Assembly: GCA_021234155.1 (NCBI GenBank) | Contig: JAJEKV010000012.1 | Span: forward strand, 812,782 to 876,781 | Length of the DNA: 64,000 nt | Direction of reading: 5' to 3' | DNA from: Isoetes taiwanensis | Lineage: Eukaryota > Streptophyta > Lycopodiopsida > Isoetales > Isoetaceae | Shown here: positions 35,131 to 47,960 of the stretch, in pieces | Layout: every line of letters starts with the position of its first letter | Position numbering within the stretch: the stretch's first letter is position 1 | The notes under the pieces: model-generated | What the model saw: the letters and a program-made list of their open reading frames with translations, nothing else | Databases searched by the model: none | Told to the model about the DNA's origin: nothing | Translations under genes and position numbers: made by a program

Positions 35131-38100
35131 GTTGAGCCCCAGACCGCTGCTATATAATCGGTCGCGGCATCGACGGGTAGGAATGGTGAGCTCCCCAAGC
35201 TTTGTTGATTCCCCAAGATCTTGTAACTCCAAAGTAAAATGTGTTTGAATTTTTGAATACCGCGGACGGCCCCGTGACGATAAGGAGCCTAAGGTCCGCA
35301 GCGAATGCGACAAGCTGGATTGTTGCCAACATCCACGCATTTCACTTCGAGTCCACATGAGGTATGACTTCGATTCCGACAATGTGTGCGTGACGCTGGA
35401 GCATAACCGGACGCGCGGGCACTTGGCGTAGTGAAAATAGAGTTGCCTGTCATCTAGCAAAGGTTGCGCCCATGATCAAGGTACATCACCGTGAGTTGCG
35501 TAAGTGTCGGGCCATTCAAAAGTGATCTACACGTTGATTCGATTGCAAGGAGCCGTAGGGTCAGCAAGGCACGCATACCGTTCCGGACAAGAGTCATTTC
35601 TCCCCAAGGATCGCGATATTCAGGTAGATGACAGAGGCGACGCCAGTGGGGAGCCCTCCGAATCTCTGATAAATATTCTCGAAAGGCCTTCGACCGCGGT
35701 TCTGAGAGAGAGGGTTCCGCCAGATTGTCAACAGAAAAATGATCCCGCTTGCAAGTCCTATGGTGGTATTGAGATGACTGTCTCAGGATGACTCAATCGT
35801 CCGTGGCCCAAGAATGGATACTCTTTTGCCTCAAGTGAGAAAGGGTCTTCCACCAAAGATTTCATATAGTCACCGATCTTCGCGCCAGCCTTTCCAAACC
35901 TAAAATTCCATGGGAAAGCTGAGATCACCAATGTTGATGTGAAGAATAGGTGTGACGCTTTTGAGGTCTCGTGTGATATGGGCTATTTGCCACTTGATGT
36001 CATATGGGGCAATGAAAGAGTTGTGTGTGATGCCTATTTGTTTATGGGAGTTTATCCGTGATGAGATTGATCAAGACTACTCTCCATCATTTGAAATATG
36101 TTGATTTGTCGGGATTTCTACCGCTGTATGGACTGGGTGTAGAGGTAGTCACGTACCTAACCAAAATAAATATAATGTCTTATATAGATAGATCACATGA
36201 GATGTTATCGCGCGCCTTCAGCCTTGGTATGAGATTCAAAATGCTTTTAACTTTGGGCATGACATTTGCGGCGAGCTTTTCAAGTCGTGCGGCAAAGTGA
36301 ACCTTTTTTCGGCCCCCTCATGGGAAGGGGCGCTAACCGCAGCGTGCTATGCGGTCCTTCAATAATAGTCAAGGGACGTGATGCCTGGTCCGGGCGTGAA
36401 AACTAGACCAACCAATTTGACTACTGTGCATTTTATGATTGGCGTGTTCAAAAATTTCCTCTGGCTTGTTGATCCACCGAGGTTGATTTGTCGGAGCTGG
36501 TTGATAGCTGATTGCCGAGGCCTTGGGGCTTCTTAAGAACCGTCACGCCTTGTTTTTGCCATTAGCTAGCCGTGAGTCGGTAAGCCGTGGAGGCGACCGA
36601 TGGGACCGGACGGTACCGTGAAGCCGCAGACCGAACCTCGCGGAAGTTGAGGACACGCCGCGGTGGTATGACCCCATTCTTCGAGCAAAGTTGATAGCAC
36701 CAGTCCAGAAGGATCGCGAGGACGCTGGTTGATCCCCGTGGTTGGTCCCGCTGTCGATAGAGTTGGCGCGGCCGCGACTCAAGAGGTGGTCAGCCGGAGA
36801 AAGCGCATTGTGGCCGAGGTGGTTTGCACTTGATAAACCATATTTTGTTGCGAACGATGTGGGATGAGTGCGAAAGGCACTTCCGCGGGCATGATTGCAC
36901 ATGTTGCACGGCTGTACGAGGCGGGCCATTGGTGGAGTTGCACCATACAAATGGCTCGATATTTGCAAATATGGCACCGTGATTTGATCGCTACTGCGGA
37001 TTAGCGCGTTGAGGCCTAAATTCGCCAGGAACCATGACTCGTGGAACTGGGAGCTCTTGAAGAGCCAATGGAGGAAAACATTGACGGAAAGTGATCATTA
37101 AGGTCGAGAACCGCTCCAAAGTTTTGGACGCAGGTATTCCACCATGAGCCTAATATGTGAGGAAGTCCTGGAGAAACCGCACTAAAATCCGCTCAGGTTG
37201 GGTACCTTGAGCCAAGCCGGAAGCGTAATGTGAAGTCGACCAAGAAAATCCCTGCATTCGTGGGCTCTGTTGAAGTTCATTGAGTTGCTTTGAGATGAAG
37301 TTGATCATCCGTGGTTCCAGAATGAGAGAGAAAAGCAAGCATGCATTTCCCGACCAGTTCTTTGTTGCCAATGGCTTTTGTTGGACATGAGCCATTGATG
37401 AGGAGAGGCCACGCAGCGGTGGTGGAAAAGATGTGAAATTTCAGCTTGAGGCTATGCTGCGGCCCATTTAGTGATGTTTCAGAGTCTCAAATTCTTCCAT
37501 TGCACTGGCACTTTGGTCTAATCTGCTGCCTTCGTGGTTGCCCAAGGTGGGATAAGCCGCTTCGTAGGTCCGGAAGGTAGAGGAAAGTGTCGGGTCGACA
37601 GAACAGATAGTGAGGATATTGAGGTTGAGGTGGATTTGCATTGTGCCGACTAATTCGATGAAGGGGTGATCATGCTGAGAGACCGGGAAGTAGCCGAGTA
37701 TTGGTTTTGAGACTGTATATTGTAAATGTGAATATAAAGGGGAAACGTAGGGAAAGGATATTCCCGGCAAAGTGCTAAAGGACACATGTGGATAGCCGCG
37801 CTTCACCCTGGGAGAGAGATGATGGTTATGGCGAAGAGGCGTATGGCCCTAAGAATGATGGATGTAGGCATGTTCAGGGTGTGGAAAGTACTTGCTGAGA
37901 AGGTTGAGCCTATAAGGTCTCATGTTGGATGAGGGGATCAGGTTGTGAGCAATGCTTGCACGCTGGGGCGGAACCGGACGAGATCGACACGAGGTGGGTG
38001 GCGCTGACGAGTCTCTGGGACCGGCGATATTTGCCTCCCTCTATGTCACTGGCAAGCGATCCATACATGTCGCGAACAGTTTCCCGACTGATGGCGCCTC

Positions 38101-38210
38101 CAAGCCAGATGCCGCTCGAGAAAGGAGTTCTTCCGCGGAAATTACTGACATGCATATGGCGCATGAAGAAAGTAGGAGAAAATCGCATCTTCGCGAAATG
38201 GGGCGCATGT
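35131..38210 (-). other. 5' internal region of the Ty3 element (expected gag and protease)
   Basis: By position between the 5' LTR and RT this should hold gag and protease. Minus-strand frames of 80-144 codons exist (for example 36,543-36,977, which includes CNMCNHA and could be a damaged zinc knuckle; 37,150-37,395; 37,468-37,806), but I cannot identify the capsid fold or a protease D(S/T)G. The assignment rests on position only. Confidence 0.4.
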
Positions 38211-38782
38211 TGTTTGGGGTCCGTCTGGAACTCCGAAGATGTTCTCCTCAGGAGGACCCGTGATCTAACAGAGAGTCCGGGGACTATGTCACGGATTTGG
38301 CCGGAAGAGTAGCTAAAAGAAGAGAATGTAACAAATGAGAGAAAGATGATAAGCTTCCTCGACATCACGATGAAAATACATGAGCTCTCGCAATAGAGAG
38401 AAAATCGGAAAAGGAGACAAGACTCAAAACTCATCTTAAAAACTTATGAGCTAACTCTACTCATATATAGTACAATGGCCTTGGGCCCAATATAGACACT
38501 GGATCGTATCTCTACAACTCCGGAAGGAGGCCCCGATTTGCAGGAATGTTGGCGTGCTTCTGAAGTGCCTAGAATCACGCTGGACGCCGACGCTGGCGTG
38601 TGACAGCCGGGCTACTTGTCCTGAATGGGCGCTTCTTGTTGGATGTACCAAAGGCTTTGATCAAGGTGGGCTCACGCTTAGTCTTCTCTGCGGAGGCTTG
38701 ATGTCTGACCCGTAAGTTGATCGAGGATCTTTGAGCTTGACTCCGTCTCGACGATGAGCGAATAGTCCTGCACTGTGAGGCA
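38211..38782 (-). repeat. Ty3/gypsy LTR (5' LTR in element sense)
   Basis: Starts TGTTTGGGGTCCG and ends GAGGCA, collinear with the LTR at 27.5 kb over its whole length but with many substitutions and indels. The TATA-like CATATATAG near 38,461 is slightly altered relative to the other copy. In element sense this LTR would carry the promoter. Confidence 0.85.
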
Positions 38783-38963
38783 CGTGACTAACGTAAGAGA
38801 AGTTCCCATGGAGTGTTTCGTGAAATGCAAAGAATGTGGTCAAGAATTTCTGTGGCTCACTCACCCGGACGAGGGGCCATCTTCTTGGGAATTCGTGAAC
38901 TGGTGTTGTCAAGATGCAAGGGCATTTCAAAGAAGAAATTGGAAGAGCTTGCAGGTTGAGTAA
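38775..38963 (+). pseudogene. Cys-rich fragment, possible N-terminal zinc finger of the hAT transposase
   Basis: The plus frame straddles the LTR edge at 38,782 and carries VKCKECGQEFLWL then WCCQDARAF and a stop. V.CK.CG..F is how BED zinc fingers of hAT transposases begin, but the distal His/Cys pair is not in the usual place. It lies upstream of the certain hAT transposase relic on the same strand, so a BED remnant is plausible but unproven. Confidence 0.35.
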
Positions 38964-39121
38964 ATAGAAGCAAGTCCATTAAAAGTACTAAGAAAATGCA
39001 TGCACCATGCCTTGATTTCTTCAATGAGTTGTAAGTCTCAAGCCGGGTTGGTAAACAGAAGCATCGCCAAACCAATACTCATCAAAGCCTTTATTCCTGC
39101 AAAAGTGAGAAAGTTATGGTG

Positions 39122-40620
39122 ATAGAGCAAGCATAAAAGTATTTCTATGTCAAGGCATACCATTTAATAAAAGCTAGATCTCCTTTCTTTCTAAAATGGT
39201 GTCTCATATTGGGCGCAAATATGGGGTCAGCTTATAGAGCACCAAATCGTAATCTTTGAGAACTAATCTCCTCACCGATGAAAGAAACAGCAGTAGATGC
39301 CGACTTGGTGGATGTAAGGAAGAGTCAACGTGTTGGCCGTTCCATTGTGAGTGATGGATGGACGTAGACAAAAAGGAAGGCCTTTTGATTAATATTCTTG
39401 TTTGCGTTCTCCGCAGCTTTCATTCTTCCAAAGATGCCTCTCGTGCAAAGAGAAAAATGAGCTTATATAGCTCAATTGCTTGAATCGGCTATTGAGGCAA
39501 TTGACTGTGAGAATGCTGTCCAAGTGATCACCGATAATGTCACAAAATTGTAAAGCAACCGAGACATCATCATGCATAACTACCCTAGCATTTGCCGGAC
39601 CCTATAAAGTACTATTGCATGAATCATGCTTCATGACATTGGAAAAATCCCTATAGTGAAGGTAACTATGCAAAGCACTAAGAGAGACATTATCACTTTC
39701 ATCAAGAATCATGGCATGCCTCTTGCTTGTTTCGCACTTATTGCAAGGTGTTAAATGCAATGAATTGTCAAAGCCGACATAACGGCTACAGTAGATTTTA
39801 TCCATGAGGAGTGCCATTATGCGGCAAAATCAAGACCAAAGCAAACTCAGAATCAAAGAATGAGTGGGAAAATCGGATTTCTCAAAGAACGCAAACAAGA
39901 GAATCCGGAACCATAACTGTGTACATTACAGGAGTGAAAGTGAGAAATTCGGAACAATTTGTCCATGATTACAATGTATTACAAGTCCACTTCTCAAAGT
40001 GTCATACTTTGTAGATGGTGAAGAACCATGTGTAGGTGAGGTGTATGAAGCCTTGGACCGCGGCTAAAGAGGAGATGTGCAAGAAAGCTAAGGCTCAAGA
40101 TGGATGATGAGACCATGGAGCTGTTTCTTGGCGATGTGTTGATGATAGATGGGAGTTTCTTCACTACCCAATCTATGCCGCCAGATGCATATTGAATCCA
40201 AAGTTTCATGGGCAAGGCCATGAAAGGGATTCAACTCATGGAGCATTTCTATAAATGCATGGAAAGGATGAGATACCAAGAGGAGGAAAATGCAAGCCTG
40301 TCTGCCAAGAGTATCGGCCACTATATGGTAGGTAAAGGATTATTTTCTTGGCGCTAGCCTAGAGATGACAGGATAAGGTTGCTCTGCAAAGAAATGGTGG
40401 GAGTAAGTATGGTGCATCAACCCAAATCTTCAACATTGGGCGATCCGTGATTTTGAGCCGTGTATGTAAGGCATCTCCATGTGAGCCGTTTGGGGGTATA
40501 TTTAATATCCATCACAAATAAAAAGAGAAATCAGCTAATCAAAGATCAAGGCTTAGAATGATCTTGCGGTATGTTCACACTAATTTAAGGCTGATCAAAA
40601 GAAGACAATTGGAGTTGCCA
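39122..40620 (+). pseudogene. hAT transposase relic
   Basis: Collinear plus-strand blocks, split by stops and shifts: KARSPFFLKMVSHIG then LRTNLL (39,165-39,285), SIVSDGWT (39,341-39,364; its Asp is the first catalytic acid), AQLLESAIEAID and NAVQVITDNVT (39,472-39,543; second catalytic Asp in the TDN motif), HDIGKIPIVKVTMQS and FIKNHGM (39,630-39,720), VDGEEPCVGEVYEALDR (near 40,014-40,062), CMERM (near 40,257) and a C-terminal dimerisation block with NPNLQHWAIRD and NKKRNQL (40,420-40,535). hAT transposases cut and paste the element with 8-bp target duplication, matching the flanks. The protein cannot be expressed from this copy. Confidence 0.88.
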
Positions 40621-40994
40621 CCGATGACAAGGCGACCTTTGATTGATTGGGAAGAAGCCGAACAATTGAGATTGAAGATGCCCAAGAGGTTACAGGCGTA
40701 GAATCCCCATGAGGATTGGTGAAGTTGTTTCTCACACTCTACCTCCGTGATAGATAGATTTATGTCAAGAGTTTCTCGCCTAAGTTAATTTCACATAAAA
40801 GCTCTCTCATATGATGTATCGCATCTTCTCCTAAAAATTTTCATGGAATGAAATATCATCATCTTTTTTTCCTAGTATGAAATTCTAAGCAATGCTTTTT
40901 TTTACGCTTTTTATTCCTAACTAAGGAAGAAAATGTTTTTTTCACGTTTTCAAGGCCAAAACCTTGAAAACGCTTTTGTGACCTAGCCTAGAAT

Positions 40995-43499
40995 TGCTTC
41001 ACTATACAATTTTAGCTTTACAACTCCTCGATGATGTGAACATTTCCAGAACGCCAAAACCCATGGTCATTCTCAGGTCTCCCGCCATATGTTCGCTCAT
41101 GCACAAATTTGTGGAGGGGGTACTTGAAAAGAGTGAATATATTGCTGTTCAATCTAGTAAGTTAACTCAAATGCAGCAGCACAAACCAATTCCTATGTTA
41201 TTGATAAAGTGTGGTTAATCGCAGTTGTGACATTTCTGCATCAGAACTAATTGATGTTAGAGTGTTCATGCTTGAAATTTTAAGATTAGAAGCAAATAAA
41301 AAGTCGGAGCTAAGAGGAACATACGAGTTGGGAAGTTGGTATGCATGAGTCACTGTGACTTTCAAATCATCAGATATCTTTCGTATGTACAAAATTGTGC
41401 TATCAGAATCTCAATTCATTTGAATGAAAATTCATATTCAATTATATGTTCTTTTGTCACAAAATAAGGCATCAAGTGTTTAAAAGAATTTCAAGCTAAA
41501 AGAAATCAAGACAAACTCTATTTTCACAAAGATGTAACTTCAAATGAGTTCTGAAATTACATAATGGTTTTTACATTTCATCCTCATCGAAAAGAACTTC
41601 TGCAATTTCAGAAATGTTCTCCCTCATCTAAAAGGATCCAAAATTTAGATACAAATTCTCGTTTTGGCGCTAGTCGGGTAAGGCGTGAAGTCCTGACGTA
41701 TAGACTGCGGTTGTGAATAAATACTATGCCCTTAGCATCTTTAATGCGAAAGATCATAGCTCTATTGATCTTGCGCCTTCTTGTAATACATACCTTCTAT
41801 GATACTATCACCGGCGAGGTACCATGTTCCATTGCGCTTGAGAATCTTTTCTCCACTATCCATTTTGGTTTGTGCATAATCAAAATCCAAAATTCAGCAC
41901 CCTCATCATTCCCTTTCGAGCAATGACAACAGGTGGGCTCATCACCAAATCTAAGTGCTCTCGCTAACATCGGAGATTGAGTAGAACAAGGACCTCGCTG
42001 GTTTTACGGTCCTTCAATGTTAGCATGCACATTGGAGGATGGTACAATAATCCTGAAGTTTCCAATTATCAACATAACCGTGTTCACACAATCGTCTCCA
42101 CATGCCATCCAAGGCCACGCAGTATACGAAAGTTCCATCGCAGTAAATCGCGAATGGAGATTTAGGATTGAATGCATGTACACAATGAATCAGCTTAGAA
42201 TCCAAAATCCTTCGTGATTCCATGCTTTCTTCTATCTATATCCTCCACCTTGACTTTCCAAAAGAACCTTTTATTTTTCCTCTTGTTGGTTTCCCCAGAT
42301 GTATTCATCCACTCCTGATGTTCCACAAGTAAACATCTCTTCCAGCAACTTCTACCACTTCATGAGCATTACCCGCTTTATGTCACAGATTTAATTGCAG
42401 CTTGTCATAACCATCTCTTCAACTCCGCCAGTTTTGCCATCATGTTCACTTTTCCGGTTAGAACAAAAAAATCTACATCATATAGACTTCTACCGCTTTG
42501 TGTAAAACGGTAGCCACAAGTAAAATGGTCTAGAAGCCTTGAATTGAGATGCTGTAATCATCCGAAAAACACATAATATCTCTTTGGAACCTTCTTTCTC
42601 GCTCCGTATATTTGTGGCTTCATGAAGTGTTACACTAACAAAGTATCGTGGTTCCCTATCATCCTCGATATATAGTAATGTGTTTCCTTGATAATCTCAT
42701 CCGCTTACTAAGTCATATCGATATGTTATTTGAACCAAAAATGGTAACTGCTATTGACCCAATACTCCATTGCACTCTCCTCTTTTCCTCAATGTATACT
42801 CCTTCAAGTAAAAATCCACTATCGAAAGACATGCACTGCCGGGAGATTCTCCTAAGCTCCTTAAATTGTTTTGTCTGTCATTGGTACTCTAAAATTATGC
42901 AAAGTGGAAATACTTTTAGACGCTTCTTTTCGCTTTATCTAGAAGCCTTGGGTTCTCATTGTAATCGGGATGAGTCAATCTCCCACGTAATCCCCAGACG
43001 TTGTCTTTTCATAGTCAATGTAGTCCCATTTCATTTTTTCACATCGCCACTTTCTTCCATGGGACAGTGTCCTGGAACTTGATTCCACACGTACCATCTC
43101 CAAGGATGCATGCCTTCTTGTGAAACTCATCTAATTCACTCTTTGACACAATATAGATCTCCACTGACTTCAGACTTGCAATTTTATGTCAGATGTGCCC
43201 CTCAGATTGACCAAGTTCATGTGATTCACATATATCATGCATGCAAGTGCAATCTTCTGATGTTTGGTTCTCATCCCATTGAGTCCATCCACTAGCATTT
43301 GCATCCACATTTAATGCAAATAAAGAACTATTGAAGTCCTTCAATTTCACAAAAACTGTTTTAGCTTTCTCAAAAGCTCAAGATCTAATCTTAATTTGCA
43401 TGCTGGTCCTCAAAGATCTTGAACACAGCATCTCGCATGAAATGAACACTAAACCTGCTAGATGTGTGTATACCACACCACACCATGCACTCATACATG
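40995..43499. other. Unassigned; several gene-like short frames
   Basis: The minus frame at 42,020-42,223 (67 codons) is rich in Cys and Trp and contains ALDGMWRRLCEHGYVDNW; the minus frame at 41,198-41,392 is also composition-normal. The plus frame at 42,648-43,082 is 144 codons. I recognise none of them. They may be exons or relics of an ordinary gene. From 43,440 on, CACCACACC-type low-complexity DNA begins. Confidence 0.3.
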
Positions 43500-43742
43500 C
43501 CCCACACTCATGATATATTTACTGCACCAAGCACCTTAGTGCTGCGGTAATGTTATATTAAACACCACACCACATCATATCATGCACCACGCACATCATA
43601 AATCCATCAAATAGATGATACTAAACGCATGTGCCACACCACACACCACAGAGCATTATACCATGCACTACACACCTACACTACACATTCTACGTATATA
43701 CACCATCCACTACAAAGCAAGAAGTGGTATGTGGACATTAAA

Positions 43743-44330
43743 AGGTGGTGGTGGAGTGTGGTGGTGGGACATGGTGGAGTGTGGTGGTGGGAGATGGTGG
43801 GTGGTGTGGGACAGGTGGGAGTGTGGTGGTGGGAGATGGTAGAGTGTGGTGGTGGGAGATAGTGTGGTGGACATGGTGGATTGTGTGGTGGAGGTGGTGG
43901 TGGGAGATGGCGGGCTTCAAATGTGGTGGTAATAGAGAATGCGGTGCATGTGGTGGTGGGAGATGGTGTGTTGTTTGAATGTGGTGATAAATGTAGTGGT
44001 GGGCAAAGATGTGGTGGTAGTCTATGGTGGGATGAAACGTAGTGGTAGGATAGATGGTGGGGTGTTATGTGGTGGTGGTGGTGACAAATGTGGTGAACTA
44101 TGGTAGTGAGAGATTGTGGTGAAATGTAGTGGTAGTGACAAATGGTGTATGTGGTGGCGGAGATGGTGGGAGACTGGGTGGTGACAAAATGTGGTGGAGG
44201 TAGCGGTAATGAAGAATATGGTGAATGTGGTGGTGGGGATTGTGGGGGGGAAGGGGCTGGGAATGGGGTGGAGGGAGGGTGGGGTGGGGTGGGTGGGGCT
44301 CTTTGGGGAGAGTGAGGGGGAGAATAAATA
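43743..44330 (+). repeat. GTGGTGG-type G-rich low-complexity tract
   Basis: About 590 bases with units such as GGTGGTGGGAGATGGTGG and almost no C on the plus strand. The period drifts and there is no clean unit. The minus strand consequently has long Pro/His-rich frames (one of 244 codons), which I treat as artefacts of composition. The right end becomes G-run rich. Confidence 0.9.
44233..44311 (+). other. G-quadruplex-capable G-run cluster
   Basis: More than eight runs of three to eight G separated by loops of one to six bases, for example GGGAATGGGGTGGAGGGAGGG. The spacing satisfies the usual four-run quadruplex pattern many times over on the plus strand. Confidence 0.8.
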
Positions 44331-44998
44331 AATAATGAATCCACATATATCATACATTTAACATGCACAAACTCACATGACACCACATAAATATCACGAC
44401 TCCACCCCACCCCACCACACCATTAATTACATCACTTTGATCCTATTTGGTCTCACACAAAAAATTTTGCATAGCCTCAAGCCTCTTACAACATTTCAAA
44501 TTGCACTGATAATAATTACATATCTTTTCCTATCTTAAAAAGATCTACCTCTTTACTAATACTCACTAAATCCTCGCCCCTCAAGACTAGATTTCTTTTT
44601 GGCATTTCATTCTCAAGCTTTCAAGTTTATTCCTAAGAGTAAATGTTAACCCGTTCAGAGACAATATGGCTCTGTTAGAGTGAGCGGTGATGCACTGAGG
44701 TATAACCAAGGCCCGCGGACTACCTCGGCTGCGGATATACCTAAATCCACCTTCTTGTTGATTTCCGGGCCATCCTAAACCCATTCAACAAGAGTGGATG
44801 CCGGGCCATCAATGGCTATTTTTAGGGTCGAATGACGTGAAAGAGAGTCGAAAGACAAGGTCTCGACCTGGCGTTACATGTCGCTACAAAGAGAGGTATA
44901 GAATGGGTTATTCAAAGATCAAATAAGTTCGAATCTAAGAAATAATGGGAACTATTACAGGATGGCTCACACCACGAGGGATGCAGAAGCTATGGCAA
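44331..44998. other. Unassigned spacer
   Basis: Mixed composition, no repeat border and no recognised coding before the inverted-repeat element at 45.0 kb. Confidence 0.3.
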
Positions 44999-47404
44999 AA
45001 CTTGATCAGGAATAGGTTCAATATTGTATACGCTTTTATAATTTCAATACGATATTCGAATGATACTTTATAAATTTGAAGTATAATACGGCCAAAAATA
45101 CGGGCAAAAAAAATTTCCTAAGATCGAAATTTTTCGCTGTAAGCAAACTCTCGCTTCGCTACACTCTAAATCTTTACGCTGAATTAAAAATTGATTTTTC
45201 AAGGTAGTTTAAATAGCAGCTTCGGGCTATGGGGCAAAAAAAAAAAAGGGGAGAAAATTATACCGCGGTGTTTAAATACCTATTTCGCTACGCTGAAAAA
45301 AAAAATTATTCTCTAACTGCTTTTTGCCTAAAGACAATCAGTATTCTAAGCCTATTAGCCAGAGTGGATCTAATAGCTCTTTAAATCAAGTAAATTCTAG
45401 ATATATAATTAGGTGTTAATCATATCATAGGCCTTGAATAGAGCCATAAAATTACTCCATTTCAAGATAAAGAACATTTCAAATTTCGAGACAAACAAAG
45501 AAATGAATTAAATTGATTTATTTACAAAGCAAAACTATAACATTTATTTCCAGCATAAATCCATCAAGGCTACTTCTAAATATATTAGTAGTAAAAGCAC
45601 AGTGAACAAATTTAAGTCATTGTTTCAAGTAGAAATATAACAAAAAGCATTTTAATGCATTTTATATCGCCAACTTAGAAGTAGAAAAAGTAGTAAACTT
45701 GTTCAATCATAGTTATAAGTTTTCGTGATATCCTAAATAGACATTCTCGCCATATAATCGTACTCAACATAGAAATAGAGTTTTAGAATTACCAAATATA
45801 CTCGCAGCCTTTGAAAGTAACAATCTCTTGCTCAGCTTTCTAAACCATAACATCACATATGCAGATAAATTGACACTTATGTCAAATCCATTCAAGAATT
45901 AGCCTAATAAGGGTAATCTCAAAAGGACAAAATGTGGGCAAAGAACCTATCCTAGCTTTTATCGTCTTTCAACATATTTTAAGCAATGTAAAATATAAGC
46001 TCATTAATAAAAGAGGGCAAATGTGATCTATCCCATTATGGGGCAACAAATAACGCTGAGGGCAAATATCAAGTTAAGACAAACCACATAGCCTTGAGTT
46101 ATCTTTATTACCACCATTTAAATCCATATGTTCGCTTGTATTCTGGCCCACCTAACGTGACAAATGTACAGATCTTTAGGAGGAAAGTAAGCAAGCTAAT
46201 ATAAGAAAGATAGATAGCCATCCCTAACTCAATAATGGATAATATTAAAATAGAAATGATGAATGGTTTAAGTCCTTATGCTCCACAAAACAAGGGTGAA
46301 GTCTATTCTACATAAAGTATAACATGCATAAAATAATACAATGAAATCGTGAACTAAAATGAGATGGCCCTACACAAAAAATTGAGAATAGGATCGTGAT
46401 TATAGAAGCTTAGGATCGCGACATATAAACACACATGCAGTAAAACCTGCTTAGATCCCTTTAGTTATAGATTAATTTATAAGAAGCACCCCAAAACCAG
46501 TTATGAGGGAAAAGCTAAAACAACAAATAGATATATTGGGCAACAGATGAAATAAGACATTGAAGTAGACAAGGATTGAACATATGATCAACAGGTGGAC
46601 ATATTTAACAGCATGTAATTATTGGAGTTCAACTGATACTGACCATAAAACCAGCTAGATCTTCAACATACAAATCATCTAGATAAATTAAGGAATAGGC
46701 ATCTAAAAGAGCATAATAGTAAAGGCTCATATTATATTACACATGCAATATGGTTAATGTCTTCCATGCAAAACCAGTCTACCAGATGTTAAACGAGACA
46801 CCCATCAGAAGCTAGAATAGAACATATAAAAGAGATCACCATAGAACTTGCAAATCCAATAGAAGTAACAAGAGGCACACAAACAAGGGTGATATTCACT
46901 CCAAATGAAGCATAGAAAGCATAAAATAATAATAGAAACAAGTAGGAGTAAAGCAAAATCTGCTGACTTGGTTACCAGGCCATGTTTCAAGACTGCACAA
47001 TCAGAATGAATAAGATGGTTAAGGCTATAAAGAGGCATTTCAGCCAACTGGGAAAGGCTGCAGAGTTGTAGACCTGTAAAAACCTGACCTAGCTGAATCT
47101 AGATCACACAACACAAAAACCCAAGTGCACAAAAAATACATCAGAATCTAGAATGGCCGGCAGACAATTCCATATTGAAGGTGGATCAAATATTAAATCA
47201 TCTATAAGAAGCTCTTAACAATATTAATGGCAAGAAGATAGTAAATAACGAACAAACAGATTAGGTAGGAAAAGAAAAATATACAATGTTAATGGGAGTT
47301 AGATCCAACACTGCAATAACTGATCGTAAATATATTCACGTATCAAGATAGATCAGAAATATTTAATCAGCTAAAAGAAATTCCTAACTAGATTATATCG
47401 TGAT

Positions 47405-47960
47405 CATTAAACCTGATTGTTGTTGGCTGCATCAATTTGACTATGTTCTTTGGTTGTGTTGACATCCAGATTCAAGATACCAGCATCATTAATTGGAGTC
47501 ACCTTTGTCTTGTAAATTCTGTGGGAGCTATCTTGTGCTATCTTGTGCAGATCCAATTTCATGCTGCCAGATGCAACATAGATTCCATAGGGCAGACTAT
47601 AGAACTCATACACAGGGGAGTAAACCGAACTGGATAGAAACCTTTTATAGGCAATGGGAAGCAAGCATCTCTGAAGCTATCAACCATCCGAGGCATTTCT
47701 GAAGCCATCATATATCCGTCCAAGAAGCATTCTGCCTGCTCGCAGCTTCCATAGGATTTAGATGAAAAATAGAACCATAACCTTATATAATCAAAGAAGA
47801 TTGCATGCGGCCATCCAATCTGCATCCTTCGGTGTCTGGGCAGTTCATACGCTACCTGAATCCAGCTGGTTAGTGGAGATAAGCCCTAATCGTTAAGCAA
47901 GTGGAGCTCTTCTGGTCGGGATTAGGGTTTTGCCACAAACCCTAACCGTCCACTTTGTAA
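47405..47960 (-). pseudogene. Exon-like block inside the inverted-repeat element
   Basis: Read on the minus strand, an AAACCCTAA-box region (47,950-47,870) is followed by coding-like frames of 88 and 85 codons that overlap in different phases and end in AACAATCAG followed by GTTT, a plausible splice donor (47,411/47,410). The block at 57.32-57.72 kb has the same order: AAACCCTAAT box, about 300 bp of coding-like DNA and AATAATCAG/GTTT. The family is unknown to me; no domain can be named. In-frame stops in some phases suggest a relic. Confidence 0.4.

Larger units (their letters stand above)
27531..38782 (-). mobile_element. Ty3/gypsy LTR retrotransposon, minus strand
   Basis: Two related direct repeats of about 571 bp (27,531-28,101 and 38,211-38,782) bound an 11.25-kb element. 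Minus-strand relics of reverse transcriptase, RNase H and integrase come in that order, which defines Ty3/gypsy. The LTRs differ by many substitutions and small indels and every frame is broken, so the insertion is old. The 5-bp flanks (GAAGA left, CGTGA right) do not match, and neither primer-binding site nor polypurine tract is clear. About 4.4 kb separates the end of pol from the 3' LTR, unusually long unless extra genes or insertions are present; one MITE accounts for 0.56 kb. Confidence 0.8.
27106..40994 (+). mobile_element. hAT transposon with 8-bp target duplication, split by an LTR retrotransposon
   Basis: CTAGGTCACAAAACG at 27,114-27,128 is inverted at the right end as CGCTTTTGTGACCTAG (40,971-40,986). 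CCTAGAAT directly precedes the left end (27,106-27,113) and directly follows the right end (40,987-40,994): an 8-bp target duplication, the size made by hAT transposases. A hAT transposase relic lies inside near the right end on the plus strand. The middle, 27,531-38,782, is a Ty3/gypsy element, so the original hAT was about 2.6 kb. The family can only be non-autonomous now because its transposase is full of stops and shifts. Confidence 0.8.

Noticed and set aside
43676-44410. 244-codon Pro/His-rich minus-strand frame resembling an extensin
   Set aside because: It is produced by the GTGG low-complexity tract, lacks SPPPP/Tyr organisation and a signal peptide, and other frames across the same tract are open too.
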